Positions 45,237 through 53,162 of a DNA stretch of 64,000 nt are shown piece by piece; the stretch's first letter is position 1, and every line of letters starts with the position of its first letter. The stretch covers positions 1 through 64,000 of the forward strand of contig NC_018010.1 in NCBI RefSeq assembly GCF_000265405.1, written 5' to 3'. The translations under genes and the position numbers were made by a program. Source of the DNA: Belliella baltica DSM 15883 (GTDB taxonomy: Bacteria; Bacteroidota; Bacteroidia; Cytophagales; Cyclobacteriaceae). Under the pieces are notes generated by a model. The model was not told the origin of the DNA. It ran no database searches and saw nothing but the letters and a program-made list of their open reading frames with translations.

Positions 45237-46214
45237 TCACAACTTATACTTAGAATCTATCAAATCGCTACCATCAGCCTGATGCCTTGCAAAATTAAAG
45301 CCTTGTCGAACAGAATAAGCACCATACTCCCCGTCTTTATTGATAGCTAAAAAACCAGCCTGGATATCATCTATATTTTTGTTTTTGGCTATCAATCTTC
45401 TTACTGCTTCTTCACATGCTTCTTGAGGACTTCTTCCTTGACGCATCAGTTCGACGATCAAAAAACTTCCGCAAATTCGAATAATTGATTCTCCCAATCC
45501 TGTAGCTGTAGCGGCACCTACTTCATCATCTACAAATAGACCAGCCCCAATTATTGGACTATCGCCTACCCTGCCATGCATTTTATAAGCTAGACCTGAA
45601 GTAGTACAAGAACCTGCTAATTTCCCATCGGCTCCCAATGCAATCATGCCAATAGTATCATGATTTTCAATGTTGATAATTGGCTTGTATTCAGATGATT
45701 TTTTCCACTCATTATAAAGTGCTTCTGCTTTTGGGCTAAGCACTTCTTCTTCAATTGGAAAACCTTGTTCCATGGCAAATTGTAGTGCACCTTGCCCTGC
45801 AAGCATTACATGTGGCGTCTCTTCCATCACCTTTCTAGCAAGTGATATTGGATGTTTGACTTTTCTGACAAAGGCCACAGTACCGCAGGAACCATCACCT
45901 TTCATTATGGAAGCGTCTAAAGTCGCATAACCTTCTCTATCTGGTAAACCTTGCAACCCTACGGAAAGATTGGTCAAATCTAACTCGGTCACCTTCACAC
46001 CTTGTTCAACCGCCTCTACCAAATCCCCTGTTTTAGATAAAATATCCCATGCCACATCATTTGCAGCCATTCCATGTTCCCAAGTAGAAAGGATCAAAGG
46101 CTTAAAATGCTCCCCAAGTTTTTTCTCGCTTCCACATGCACTACCTAAAACTCCTGGCAATAATAAAGATGTAGATAAAAAGGATTTTTTTAGAAATGAT
46201 CTTCTGTTTGTCAT
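45237..46214 (-). CDS. Glycosylasparaginase / isoaspartyl peptidase family Ntn-hydrolase
   Basis: N-terminal nucleophile hydrolase related to N4-(beta-N-acetylglucosaminyl)-L-asparaginase, which removes the asparagine from glycoasparagine. The 325 residues begin with a Tat-like motif NRRSFLKKS, and the signal ends at Ala26-Cys27 (GSACGSE), so it is probably a Tat-exported lipoprotein. The self-cleavage site and nucleophile is Thr187 in NHDTIGM. Later motifs include GRVGDSPIIGAGLF and ATATGLGE. It sits four bases before cutC. Periplasmic use on peptide glycans is likely. Confidence 0.9.
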   Translation of the reverse strand: MTNRRSFLKKSFLSTSLLLPGVLGSACGSEKKLGEHFKPLILSTWEHGMAANDVAWDILSKTGDLVEAVEQGVKVTELDLTNLSVGLQGLPDREGYATLDASIMKGDGSCGTVAFVRKVKHPISLARKVMEETPHVMLAGQGALQFAMEQGFPIEEEVLSPKAEALYNEWKKSSEYKPIINIENHDTIGMIALGADGKLAGSCTTSGLAYKMHGRVGDSPIIGAGLFVDDEVGAATATGLGESIIRICGSFLIVELMRQGRSPQEACEEAVRRLIAKNKNIDDIQAGFLAINKDGEYGAYSVRQGFNFARHQADGSDLIDSKYKL

Positions 46215-46324
46215 GTAAGAACTGTTAGAATTGAGAAAGTATTTGATTTTCGGTATTTACTCTCAATATTCTAAAAAAAAACAAAAAGTTAATGTCCACG
46301 CAGCATATTTTTGACGAAATAAAA

Positions 46325-46348
46325 AAAGCCACCCTTACGAGTAGCTTT
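46325..46348 (-). terminator. Weak terminator after the TPR lipoprotein gene
   Basis: AAAGC (46325-46329) pairs with GCTTT (46344-46348) around two further imperfect pairs, and the A run before 46325 gives the T run on the minus strand. The stem is short, so support is limited. Confidence 0.4.
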
Positions 46349-46367
46349 ATATGTTTCATTTTAAGTC

Positions 46368-48161
46368 CTATTTATATACTTCCAGAAACTCTGGATCTGA
46401 TCTGAATTTTTTAAAAATCAAATCTGTCATTGACCTTTCTCGTAAATACTCACTTCTTTCTACAGCTTTTGAAAGATTTTCAAAAACTGCTTGCTTATCA
46501 TCAGTAATCGTTGCTACCATAGCAAGTCCATAAAAACCATAGCCATATTCACGATTATATTGGACACTTTCTTCGAAGGCCTCCAAAGCATTTCGAAAAT
46601 CCTCTGCCAAAAAATATGCTAGTCCTTTATTAAACAAATTACTTTCATTTTCAGGAGCTCGATTTAATCTAATCGTTGCGAGCTTATAATCTCCATTAAT
46701 GATATCGATAGCTCCACGTAGCCCTTCATTAAATCTTAAAAACTCGTTAGTTTCATCTCTTTCAAGCGAAGATGCTTCAGAAATGGCAACATAAGCTTCA
46801 AAATAATCTCCTCTCAATAAATACGCTTGTCCCAAATTATAAAAAGAATAGGAATTAGGGTTTAATCTATTTGCCTCTCTAAAAAGACTAATTGCTTTGC
46901 TTATTAGTTGATTTTTCTCTCGCAAATTCAACTCACGTTGGGCTTGATTGAGATAGACTACGCCAAGATTGTTTAAGGAAAGCTCAGATTTATCTGTTTC
47001 ATTTAAAAGCGAAAAAATCTGCTCTTTCTCTTTTAATCTTTTTGCGACTTGGCCAGCATAAATTAATTGTTCTTTAGAAAACCCTTCTAATGAATTCCCT
47101 TCATTCAATAATTTATATACACTCGCTGAAACTTCTGGATCAGAAAAACCTGTATTCTCATACACAGCCGATATTTTTGCAACTCTTAATTTCGGGAAAA
47201 GTGCTCTTGACACTTGGTTATAAGTTTTCAATCGCTGAATCTCCCTGAGTTGCGTATCGAAAGCCTTTTCACTTAAAATAATTTTATAATATTCTTCTTT
47301 TTGCTGAGGTGTGATTCCATCATATTCTGCAAGCAAAATCCTAAAATCAAACCAATCCTGTCGCCTTATGGTAGAGATGACTGGAATATTTGGATTATTA
47401 ATTAGAGTTCTTAATTTTTGACCGACTATTTCGCTCCTTCGTAAAGCAACATCTGTATCATCAAGCTCTTGAATTTCCAATGAATGTATTCCTGTAACGG
47501 TGATTTTTTTGAGAACCTTACCTGGATTTACCAAAGATATCATAGGCGAACCATCTGAATTATCCAAGGAATTATCTTTCAATAAGTTACTTGCCAAAGG
47601 AAATGAAACAGTAAATTCTTGAGAAACCTCTCTTTGAATTTGGGAAAAATCAGATTCCATGTAAACTCCAATTGATGGAATTGGCTCATCAGGAGTCACT
47701 TGACCAATTCTCGCTAAAAGTGGAGTTGTATATAATCCATCAGCCACTTTTTTTGAAGTAATATTTCTAGCACGACCTTTTTGCATAACAAGGCCTTTGA
47801 GAATCAACTCACCCGATTCCATACCTGGTAGATAAGGGAAAACAAAATTAGATTCTACTTTAACCTCATTATTAACCTTCGTGTAAGCACCATCAAAAGC
47901 AACTATTTCAGAGAGCCTCAATGCACCTTCTCCATAGCTATATTCTGGATAAAGAAGAATTTTTACATCACTTCTGAGATATTGTAATGGAATAGCGCCA
48001 TCCAATTTGAACCTTACAGAATCTCTATGCATAGTCAATGCCTCAGGTTTTGCATTTATTCCGTCTAACAAATTATCAAATTTGCTTAGCTTTGGCGAAC
48101 AGTTGCCAAAAAGAACAATTAAAAATGCGATTGTCAATATACTTTGCGTGATTTTAAACAT
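46368..48161 (-). CDS. Large TPR lipoprotein of unknown function
   Basis: A 597-residue exported lipoprotein (lipobox at Cys21, FGNCS). The N-terminal third is beta-rich (about 40-210); a middle region (about 215-330) contains IHSLEIQELDDTDVALRRSE and is not recognised; the C-terminal half is helical with TPR motifs (LNPNSYSFYNLGQAYLLRGDY, split here, and YGYGFYGLAMVATI are examples). TPR domains usually hold protein complexes together, so an envelope scaffold role is likely but unproven. It stands alone on the minus strand. Confidence 0.8.
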   Translation of the reverse strand: MFKITQSILTIAFLIVLFGNCSPKLSKFDNLLDGINAKPEALTMHRDSVRFKLDGAIPLQYLRSDVKILLYPEYSYGEGALRLSEIVAFDGAYTKVNNEVKVESNFVFPYLPGMESGELILKGLVMQKGRARNITSKKVADGLYTTPLLARIGQVTPDEPIPSIGVYMESDFSQIQREVSQEFTVSFPLASNLLKDNSLDNSDGSPMISLVNPGKVLKKITVTGIHSLEIQELDDTDVALRRSEIVGQKLRTLINNPNIPVISTIRRQDWFDFRILLAEYDGITPQQKEEYYKIILSEKAFDTQLREIQRLKTYNQVSRALFPKLRVAKISAVYENTGFSDPEVSASVYKLLNEGNSLEGFSKEQLIYAGQVAKRLKEKEQIFSLLNETDKSELSLNNLGVVYLNQAQRELNLREKNQLISKAISLFREANRLNPNSYSFYNLGQAYLLRGDYFEAYVAISEASSLERDETNEFLRFNEGLRGAIDIINGDYKLATIRLNRAPENESNLFNKGLAYFLAEDFRNALEAFEESVQYNREYGYGFYGLAMVATITDDKQAVFENLSKAVERSEYLRERSMTDLIFKKFRSDPEFLEVYK

Positions 48162-48238
48162 TTGGCATTAAAATAGATTATCAAATTATTGCAATTTATT
48201 TGTTACATTTATTTCAAACTAGTTGAAAACCAATTATT

Positions 48239-48457
48239 ATGAATAAACTAAGACTTTTCTTTGAAGACCGTGCCTTTGGTGTTTGCTCTAGATTAGGGGA
48301 AAAACTCAACTTTCCAATTGATAGCATTAGACTATTTTTTATATACAGCTCTTTCATCACTTTAGGTTCGCCTGTGATTATTTATGTCAGCATGGCAATG
48401 ATGATGAAAATCAGGAAGTATTTTAGAAAGATGAACAATCCTGTTTTATTCGATTAA
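48239..48457 (+). CDS. PspC-domain small membrane protein
   Basis: A 72-residue protein with a PspC-like domain: an N-terminal helix (FEDRAFGVCSRLGEKLN) followed by one membrane segment (about 30-56) and a basic tail. Typical phage-shock PspC proteins are longer and carry a C-terminal domain, which is absent here. Its role is probably envelope-stress related (inference). The last four bases overlap the stop of the convergent glycosyltransferase gene. Confidence 0.8.
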   Translation: MNKLRLFFEDRAFGVCSRLGEKLNFPIDSIRLFFIYSSFITLGSPVIIYVSMAMMMKIRKYFRKMNNPVLFD

Positions 48458-49455
48458 AGTTCAGAAAATAACTTTTTGTTTTTAACATAATATTGCCAAA
48501 CAATAGAGTCAATTTTCTTGACAGATTTTGACGACAAGTTTAATGCCATAGAATTTACCTTAGATATTTTTTTGATACGCTGAAAATCATAGTGTGCCTC
48601 GAAAATTGCTTTGCTTTCTCTATTCTTTCCTTGAAACAAAAACACAATTGCTGCTAGACAATCAAGAAGAATTCTTACGAAATATTTCTTTCTGAACTCC
48701 TCAAGTGGTAAATTCTTATGCAACATGATTAAATTGTTTCTGAAATTCAAAAATGTTTTTCTAGGACTTGATCTTGACAAGGTACCTCCCCCTAGATGCT
48801 TAACCTCCACCTCTCCAAAATAAGCAACTTTGAATCCCGCAGATCTGATTCTCCAACATAAATCAATTTCTTCCATGTGTGCAAAAAAACGATCATCAAA
48901 GCCTTCAAATTTATTGAAAACTTCAGCTTTGATAGCCATACATGCTCCTGAAGTCCAATCTACTTCTACTGTATCATTATATTGTGAACTGTCTTTTTCT
49001 ATTGAATCAAAAATCCTTCCTCGACAATAGGGGTAACCTAAATGATCCAAAAAACCACCACCTGCACCTGCATAATCAAAATAACCTTCATTAAGAACTG
49101 ATAGAATTTTTGGCTGAACAGCCACATATTTCGGATTTTGTTCTAAAAAATCAATCAGTTTTCTGTCCCAAAAAGGAGTAACTTCGACATCAGAATTGAG
49201 TAAGATATAATATTCATAATGCCCTTGGAGCAGCAGAAGCACTTCATTATATCCACCTGCAAAACCTGTGTTTTTTTCAAGTTTTAAAACTTGAAGCAAT
49301 GGATAATTTTGAGCCAAAAATAAAAGCGAATTATCAGTACTTGCATTATCTGCAATAATCACTGGATAATAACTATGCTCCAAAACAGAAGGAAGAAAAC
49401 GCTTGAGCATTTCCTCCCCATTATAATTCAATATAACTATTGCAGCCTTCTGCAT
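48454..49455 (-). CDS. Family 2 glycosyltransferase
   Basis: A 333-residue GT-A fold enzyme, probably inverting, that adds a sugar from a nucleotide donor. Visible motifs: VVILNYNGEEMLKRFLP at the N-terminus, ADNASTDNS, LLNSDVEV with the metal-binding DxD-like segment, VDWTSGACMAIK and the MEEIDLCWR motif near 192. A C-terminal hydrophobic segment (about 265-285) suggests membrane association. The ATG overlaps the ybaB stop by one base (TAATG), so they are coupled. Substrate unknown. Confidence 0.9.
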   Translation of the reverse strand: MQKAAIVILNYNGEEMLKRFLPSVLEHSYYPVIIADNASTDNSLLFLAQNYPLLQVLKLEKNTGFAGGYNEVLLLLQGHYEYYILLNSDVEVTPFWDRKLIDFLEQNPKYVAVQPKILSVLNEGYFDYAGAGGGFLDHLGYPYCRGRIFDSIEKDSSQYNDTVEVDWTSGACMAIKAEVFNKFEGFDDRFFAHMEEIDLCWRIRSAGFKVAYFGEVEVKHLGGGTLSRSSPRKTFLNFRNNLIMLHKNLPLEEFRKKYFVRILLDCLAAIVFLFQGKNRESKAIFEAHYDFQRIKKISKVNSMALNLSSKSVKKIDSIVWQYYVKNKKLFSEL

Positions 49456-49787
49456 TAAAACATATTTCCTAAATCCATGCCTGGAATATTTGGCATCATT
49501 CCTTCGGTAGCTGACTTCATTTCCTCTTTAATCTTAACTTCGATCGCTTCCATTGCTTTGTTTATCGCTGCCACGGTCAAATCACTTAGCATTTCTTTGT
49601 CTGATGGATTGATTAGCGTATCATCCATAGCTATGGAAACTACTTTTCGATTACCGTTGACAATTACTTTAACCATTCCTGCACCAGCCTCTCCCTCTGC
49701 AGTAAGGTGCACGAGCTTAGCCTGAGTCTCTTTGATTTTGGCTTGAGCTTCTTTCACCTTATTCATGATATTCATAAAATCAAACAT
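49455..49787 (-). CDS. YbaB/EbfC nucleoid-associated protein
   Basis: A 110-residue protein of the YbaB/EbfC family, which binds DNA nonspecifically or with mild sequence preference and is found near DNA-replication genes in many species. The start MFDFMNIMNKVKEAQAKIKE and the segments VVSIAMDDTLI, NKAMEAIEVKIKEEMKS and GMMPNIPGMDLG are characteristic. ATG 49787 is chosen over 49814 because the family N-terminus starts there. AAGGAA stands about eight bases upstream, a mild Shine-Dalgarno-like sequence. Confidence 0.92.
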   Translation of the reverse strand: MFDFMNIMNKVKEAQAKIKETQAKLVHLTAEGEAGAGMVKVIVNGNRKVVSIAMDDTLINPSDKEMLSDLTVAAINKAMEAIEVKIKEEMKSATEGMMPNIPGMDLGNMF

Positions 49788-49973
49788 ATTCTTGTTCCTT
49801 ATTTTTGACTGCAAATATAATCTTTTTAGCTAGAGTTTTAAATGTTAGCGACTCGATATATTATATCATAAAAACAATAAAAATAAAATATAATTTTATT
49901 TTTAAAATTAATTCAACAAAAATGAAACCATTATAAGATTTTCACAGTATTAAATCAGTATATCTAAACATAA

Positions 49974-49978
49974 AGGAG
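49974..49978 (+). promoter_or_regulatory. Strong Shine-Dalgarno sequence before the 93-residue gene
   Basis: AAAGGAG (AGGAG at 49974-49978) is ten bases before the ATG at 49989, and a second AAAGG lies right before it at 49982-49986. Every other gene start I inspected in this window has an A-rich leader without such a sequence. Confidence 0.6.
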
Positions 49979-49988
49979 ATTAAAGGCG

Positions 49989-50270
49989 ATGAAAACTATT
50001 GAAAAAATTGAAAAAGAAGATATCAAAAACTTGAATTTCAACAAAAGAGAAGTCTTATCGACAAATGTAGAAATCAAAAAAAGATGGAATGAACTTTTTA
50101 GAGCTCAGGCTTTGGGTAATCTACTGCAAAGCAAAGTGAACATCACCTTCGAAACAGCCGATGAAAGAATATTTATGGTTTACTCTACAATTTGGGCAGT
50201 TGGCCAAGAGTTTATCACGCTTAAAGGCGGTGTTCATATTCCTGTCAATGCAGTTTTAGAAGTTGATTGA
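49989..50270 (+). CDS. Conserved-looking small protein of unknown function
   Basis: A 93-residue soluble protein with an acidic and basic N-terminal helix and a compact beta region (VNITFETADERIFMVYSTI, then FITLKGGVHIPVNAVLEVD). The C-terminal pattern of short strands resembles small SH3- or Sm-like folds, but this is a visual impression only. The gene has a canonical Shine-Dalgarno sequence, rare in this phylum, and is convergent with hisS, whose stop is five bases away. Confidence 0.65.
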   Translation: MKTIEKIEKEDIKNLNFNKREVLSTNVEIKKRWNELFRAQALGNLLQSKVNITFETADERIFMVYSTIWAVGQEFITLKGGVHIPVNAVLEVD

Positions 50271-50274
50271 TTTA

Positions 50275-51651
50275 TCAAACTCCTTTTTTTACTTCTTCAA
50301 TTGCCTGCTTAAGTGACATAGCTTTTTGGTTTCCAGTAATTAGATTTTTCAAACTCACTTCGCTCTTTTCTATTTCTTCAGATCCAATTACAATCACAAA
50401 AGGAATTTGCTTCTTGTCAGCATAAGTAAATTGCTTCTTAATTTTGGAAATATCTGGATAAAGTTCAGCTGGAATTTCATTGCTTCTCAATTGATTGAGC
50501 ACCTTCAAACCATATTTTTTACCCTCCTCATCAAAGTATGTAATCAAAACCTGAGTTCCTTTCAGCTGATCAGACGGGAATAAATCCAACTCCTCTAAAA
50601 CATCATAAATCCTATCTACTCCAAAGGAAAAACCAACTCCAGAAACCCCCTCAAGACCAAAAACACCTGTTAAATTATCATATCTTCCGCCTCCACTAAC
50701 CGAGCCGATGGATACGTTATTTACTTTTACTTCGAAAATCGCACCTGTATAATAAGACAAGCCTCTGGCCAAAACCACATCAAAATCAATAAAATCTTCC
50801 GTGTCTCCATATTGTTCGATTAGGTCAAAAACTTCTCTTAATTCTTCTACTCCTTTTAGTCCAGTTTCTGAACTCGCCAAGAAGGAAGATAAAAACTCTA
50901 ATTTTTCAGCATTCGATCCTTTTAAATCTATAATAGGGTTTAAGTTGCTGATAGCATCGGAAGAAAACTCACGCTGAACAAGTTCCTCTTGTACTTTTTC
51001 CCAACCAATTTTATCCAGTTTATCAATTGCGACACACAAATCTGACTCTCGCCCTGCTGAACCGATTACTTCTGCTAAGCCTGTGAGAATTTTTCTGTTG
51101 TTGATTTTAATCGCATAATCCTTCAAACCTAACTGAGCAAATACCCGCTTGATCATCAGTAAAATCTCCAACTCACAAACCAAACTATCCGTCCCAACTA
51201 CATCTGCATCACACTGATAGAATTCCCTATATCTCCCTCTTTGCGGCCTATCGGCTCTCCAAACAGGCTGAATTTGGAATCGTTTGAATGGATAAGAAAT
51301 CTCATTCCGATTCATCACCACATAGCGCGCAAAAGGAACTGTGAGGTCATAACGAAGTCCTTTTTCTGAAACTTTTGATAAAGTAGCACTCGCTCCTGCT
51401 TCCAAGTCAGCAGCAGTAACATCCTTCAAATAATCCCCACTATTCAGAATTTTAAAAAGCAACTGATCTCCTTCATCACCGTATTTCCCAGTTAGCGTAC
51501 TGAGATTTTCCATTGAAGGAGTCTCAAGCTGCTGATAGCCAAAAAGCTTAAAAGTATCTTTGATGATATCAAAAATATAATTTCTCCTAGCCATCTGAAG
51601 CGGACCAAAATCTCTCGTGCCTTTAGGTAAAGTAGGTTTCTGAATTGCCAT
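50275..51651 (-). CDS. hisS: Histidine-tRNA ligase
   Basis: Class II aminoacyl-tRNA synthetase of 458 residues. Class II motifs and histidine-specific segments are visible: LPKGTRDFGP at the N-terminus, DLTVPFARYV (motif 2 region), REFYQCDADVVG, VLARGLSYYTGAIFEV and GGGRYDNLTG, followed by the anticodon-binding domain (VLITYFDEEGKKYGL onward). Start ATG 51651 gives the usual N-terminus. A -7 promoter element stands 20 bases upstream. It is monocistronic. Confidence 0.97.
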   Translation of the reverse strand: MAIQKPTLPKGTRDFGPLQMARRNYIFDIIKDTFKLFGYQQLETPSMENLSTLTGKYGDEGDQLLFKILNSGDYLKDVTAADLEAGASATLSKVSEKGLRYDLTVPFARYVVMNRNEISYPFKRFQIQPVWRADRPQRGRYREFYQCDADVVGTDSLVCELEILLMIKRVFAQLGLKDYAIKINNRKILTGLAEVIGSAGRESDLCVAIDKLDKIGWEKVQEELVQREFSSDAISNLNPIIDLKGSNAEKLEFLSSFLASSETGLKGVEELREVFDLIEQYGDTEDFIDFDVVLARGLSYYTGAIFEVKVNNVSIGSVSGGGRYDNLTGVFGLEGVSGVGFSFGVDRIYDVLEELDLFPSDQLKGTQVLITYFDEEGKKYGLKVLNQLRSNEIPAELYPDISKIKKQFTYADKKQIPFVIVIGSEEIEKSEVSLKNLITGNQKAMSLKQAIEEVKKGV

Positions 51652-51671
51652 GCTGATTTCTGAATTTTGGG

Positions 51672-51679
51672 CAAAGTTA
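51672..51679 (-). promoter_or_regulatory. -7 promoter element of hisS
   Basis: Minus-strand TAACTTTG, exact TAnnTTTG and the same sequence as the rpsT element, 20 bases before the hisS ATG. No -33 TTTG at the expected distance. Confidence 0.42.
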
Positions 51680-51799
51680 ACAGATCAAGTGAAACAATTG
51701 AATCTAAATTTACAATATCATTTGTATTGTATGATTAACTTTGACAAAATGAATTACAAAATATTCTGAAGGTTGTAGGGTCATTTCAAAATAATCCAT

Positions 51800-51807
51800 T
51801 AATTTTG
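51800..51807 (+). promoter_or_regulatory. -7 promoter element of the 45-residue basic protein gene
   Basis: TAATTTTG is an exact TAnnTTTG match 34 bases before the ATG at 51842. A TTG at 51773-51775 lies 24 bases upstream of it, slightly farther than the optimum. Confidence 0.45.
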
Positions 51808-51841
51808 CGCTTCATTTGAGATCATATAAACAGATAAGACA

Positions 51842-51979
51842 ATGGCTGTTACTACATTAAAGAGAAAATTAAAAAGAAAGAGACAAGCTCAGACTACTAG
51901 AGTTATAAAGATTAAGCAATTGAGTGCCAAGCCGGTAATCAAAAATGTGGACATCGAAGAGTTGAAGAAAAACTTCTAA
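51842..51979 (+). CDS. 45-residue very basic small protein
   Basis: An ATG frame of 45 codons beginning MAVTTLKRKLKRKRQAQTTR, ending DIEELKKNF. About a third of the residues are Lys or Arg, grouped in the first half, followed by an acidic C-terminal turn. It has an exact TAnnTTTG promoter element and a strong terminator, which make a complete transcription unit. No known domain is recognised; the composition resembles small ribosomal or RNA-binding proteins (inference). It lies between divergent hisS and convergent yfcE-like genes. Confidence 0.72.
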   Translation: MAVTTLKRKLKRKRQAQTTRVIKIKQLSAKPVIKNVDIEELKKNF

Positions 51980-52010
51980 GTTGGAATTCAACGTTTCTTT
52001 TTTCGAGAAA

Positions 52011-52045
52011 TAAAAAGGGTAGCGATCAGATTGCTACCCTTTTTA
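52011..52045. terminator. Bidirectional terminator after the 45-residue gene
   Basis: A 13-bp perfect stem (52011-52023 with 52033-52045, core AAAGGGTAGC/GCTACCCTTT), nine-base loop. A T run serves the plus strand and the A run serves the convergent phosphoesterase gene, whose stop lies in the right arm. Confidence 0.9.
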
Positions 52046-52543
52046 TTTTGCTCTTTTGCCAAGTTCAACAACACGAAGATTTTGTAATTTTCCCTGATTG
52101 ATTTCAAAAAGCAACATGGTCCGAATCACATGAAATCCATGTCTTCCAATAGCTCCTGGATTCATATAAAGGCAATCTACTTTCGGATCAAATTCCACTT
52201 TGCAAATATGTGAATGACCGCAAACAAATAACTTTGCACCATTTTTTTGGATTTTCTCCTTCACACCATTTGCATATCTCGGTGGTTTGCCCCCAATATG
52301 AAGCATCCCAACTTTCAAACCCTCTACTTCAAACCAAATTTCTTCGGGATAGCGTTCCTGAGCAGTTTGGTCATCAATATTTCCTGTAATGATTCTATGG
52401 ATTTTTTCTTTTGGTAAATATTCCAAAATTTCCAAGTCGCCAATATCTCCTGCATGCCAAACTTCATCTGCATCTTGCAAATGGCTTACAATCGCCTCGT
52501 CCATATATCCATGAGAATCTGAAATTAAAGCAATTTTCTTCAA
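52043..52543 (-). CDS. YfcE/MJ0936-type metallophosphoesterase
   Basis: A 166-residue calcineurin-like phosphodiesterase or phosphatase. The two-metal site is complete: Asp9 and His11 (SDSHG), Asp33 (HAGDIGD), Asn55 (TGNIDD), His82 (GMLHIGG), and His110/His112 (CGHSHI). The short length matches the YfcE/MJ0936 class. Physiological substrate unknown. It is divergent from the rhodanese gene and shares its terminator with the 45-residue gene. Confidence 0.92.
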   Translation of the reverse strand: MKKIALISDSHGYMDEAIVSHLQDADEVWHAGDIGDLEILEYLPKEKIHRIITGNIDDQTAQERYPEEIWFEVEGLKVGMLHIGGKPPRYANGVKEKIQKNGAKLFVCGHSHICKVEFDPKVDCLYMNPGAIGRHGFHVIRTMLLFEINQGKLQNLRVVELGKRAK

Positions 52544-52564
52544 GGTTGATGTGTTATAAGTTTG

Positions 52565-52572
52565 TAAATTTG
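52565..52572 (+). promoter_or_regulatory. -7 promoter element of the rhodanese gene
   Basis: TAAATTTG matches TAnnTTTG, 50 bases before the ATG at 52623. A TTG at 52546-52548 is 16 bases upstream, a little close. Confidence 0.4.
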
Positions 52573-52622
52573 ATGCAATACTATGCTAAAGTAAATCAAA
52601 TGAATCACCAATAAAAACGATC

Positions 52623-53042
52623 ATGAAAAACATATTTAACAACTTCTCAAAAGCCATCCTTTTAGCCTTTGTCTTCACATTCACTTTGCAGATCAACAAC
52701 GCTTCTGCTCAGGAAGAAGTAAAAGCTTTAACTCCTGATAAATTCGAAAAAGCTACCAAAAAGAGCAAAAAAGCGGTAATTCTTGATATTAGAACTCCCG
52801 AGGAAGTAGCTGATGGTCATATCGAAGGCGCTGAGTTTGCAGACTTTTTGGGTGATGATTTTGAAAAGGAAATCAGCACCTTAGACAAGAAGAAAACATA
52901 CTATGTCTATTGCAGATCTGCCAAACGAACGATTCCAGCCACTGCCAAAATGAAAGAGATGGGTTTCAAAAAAGTCTTTATGCTGGAAGGAGGTCTAAAC
53001 AACTGGATCGAATCTGGTAAAAGCGTAATAAAACCAGAATAA
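52623..53042 (+). CDS. Exported rhodanese-domain protein
   Basis: A 139-residue protein with a signal peptide (cleavage near ASAQ, residues 27-30) and a single rhodanese domain (about 35-137) with DIRTPEEVADGHIEGA and the active-site Cys97 in YVYCRSAKRT. Single-domain periplasmic rhodaneses may carry persulfide sulfur or act in thiol chemistry. It is monocistronic between the phosphoesterase and pdhB genes. Confidence 0.92.
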   Translation: MKNIFNNFSKAILLAFVFTFTLQINNASAQEEVKALTPDKFEKATKKSKKAVILDIRTPEEVADGHIEGAEFADFLGDDFEKEISTLDKKKTYYVYCRSAKRTIPATAKMKEMGFKKVFMLEGGLNNWIESGKSVIKPE

Positions 53043-53108
53043 ATTCAATTTTAAGGTAAAAACAATCGGTTTTGAGTTGAAAATATATCTGGAAGTTCCT
53101 GATATGGT

Positions 53109-53139
53109 TTTGTAATTGAACGATTACTTTCTATTTTTA
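53109..53139 (+). promoter_or_regulatory. Promoter of pdhB
   Basis: TTTG at 53109-53112 and TATTTTTA at 53132-53139 with a 19-base spacer. The second element departs from TAnnTTTG only at the last base. The leader to the ATG at 53163 is about 18 bases. Confidence 0.5.
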
Positions 53140-53162
53140 CGCACGAAAATTTTGATATAAAA

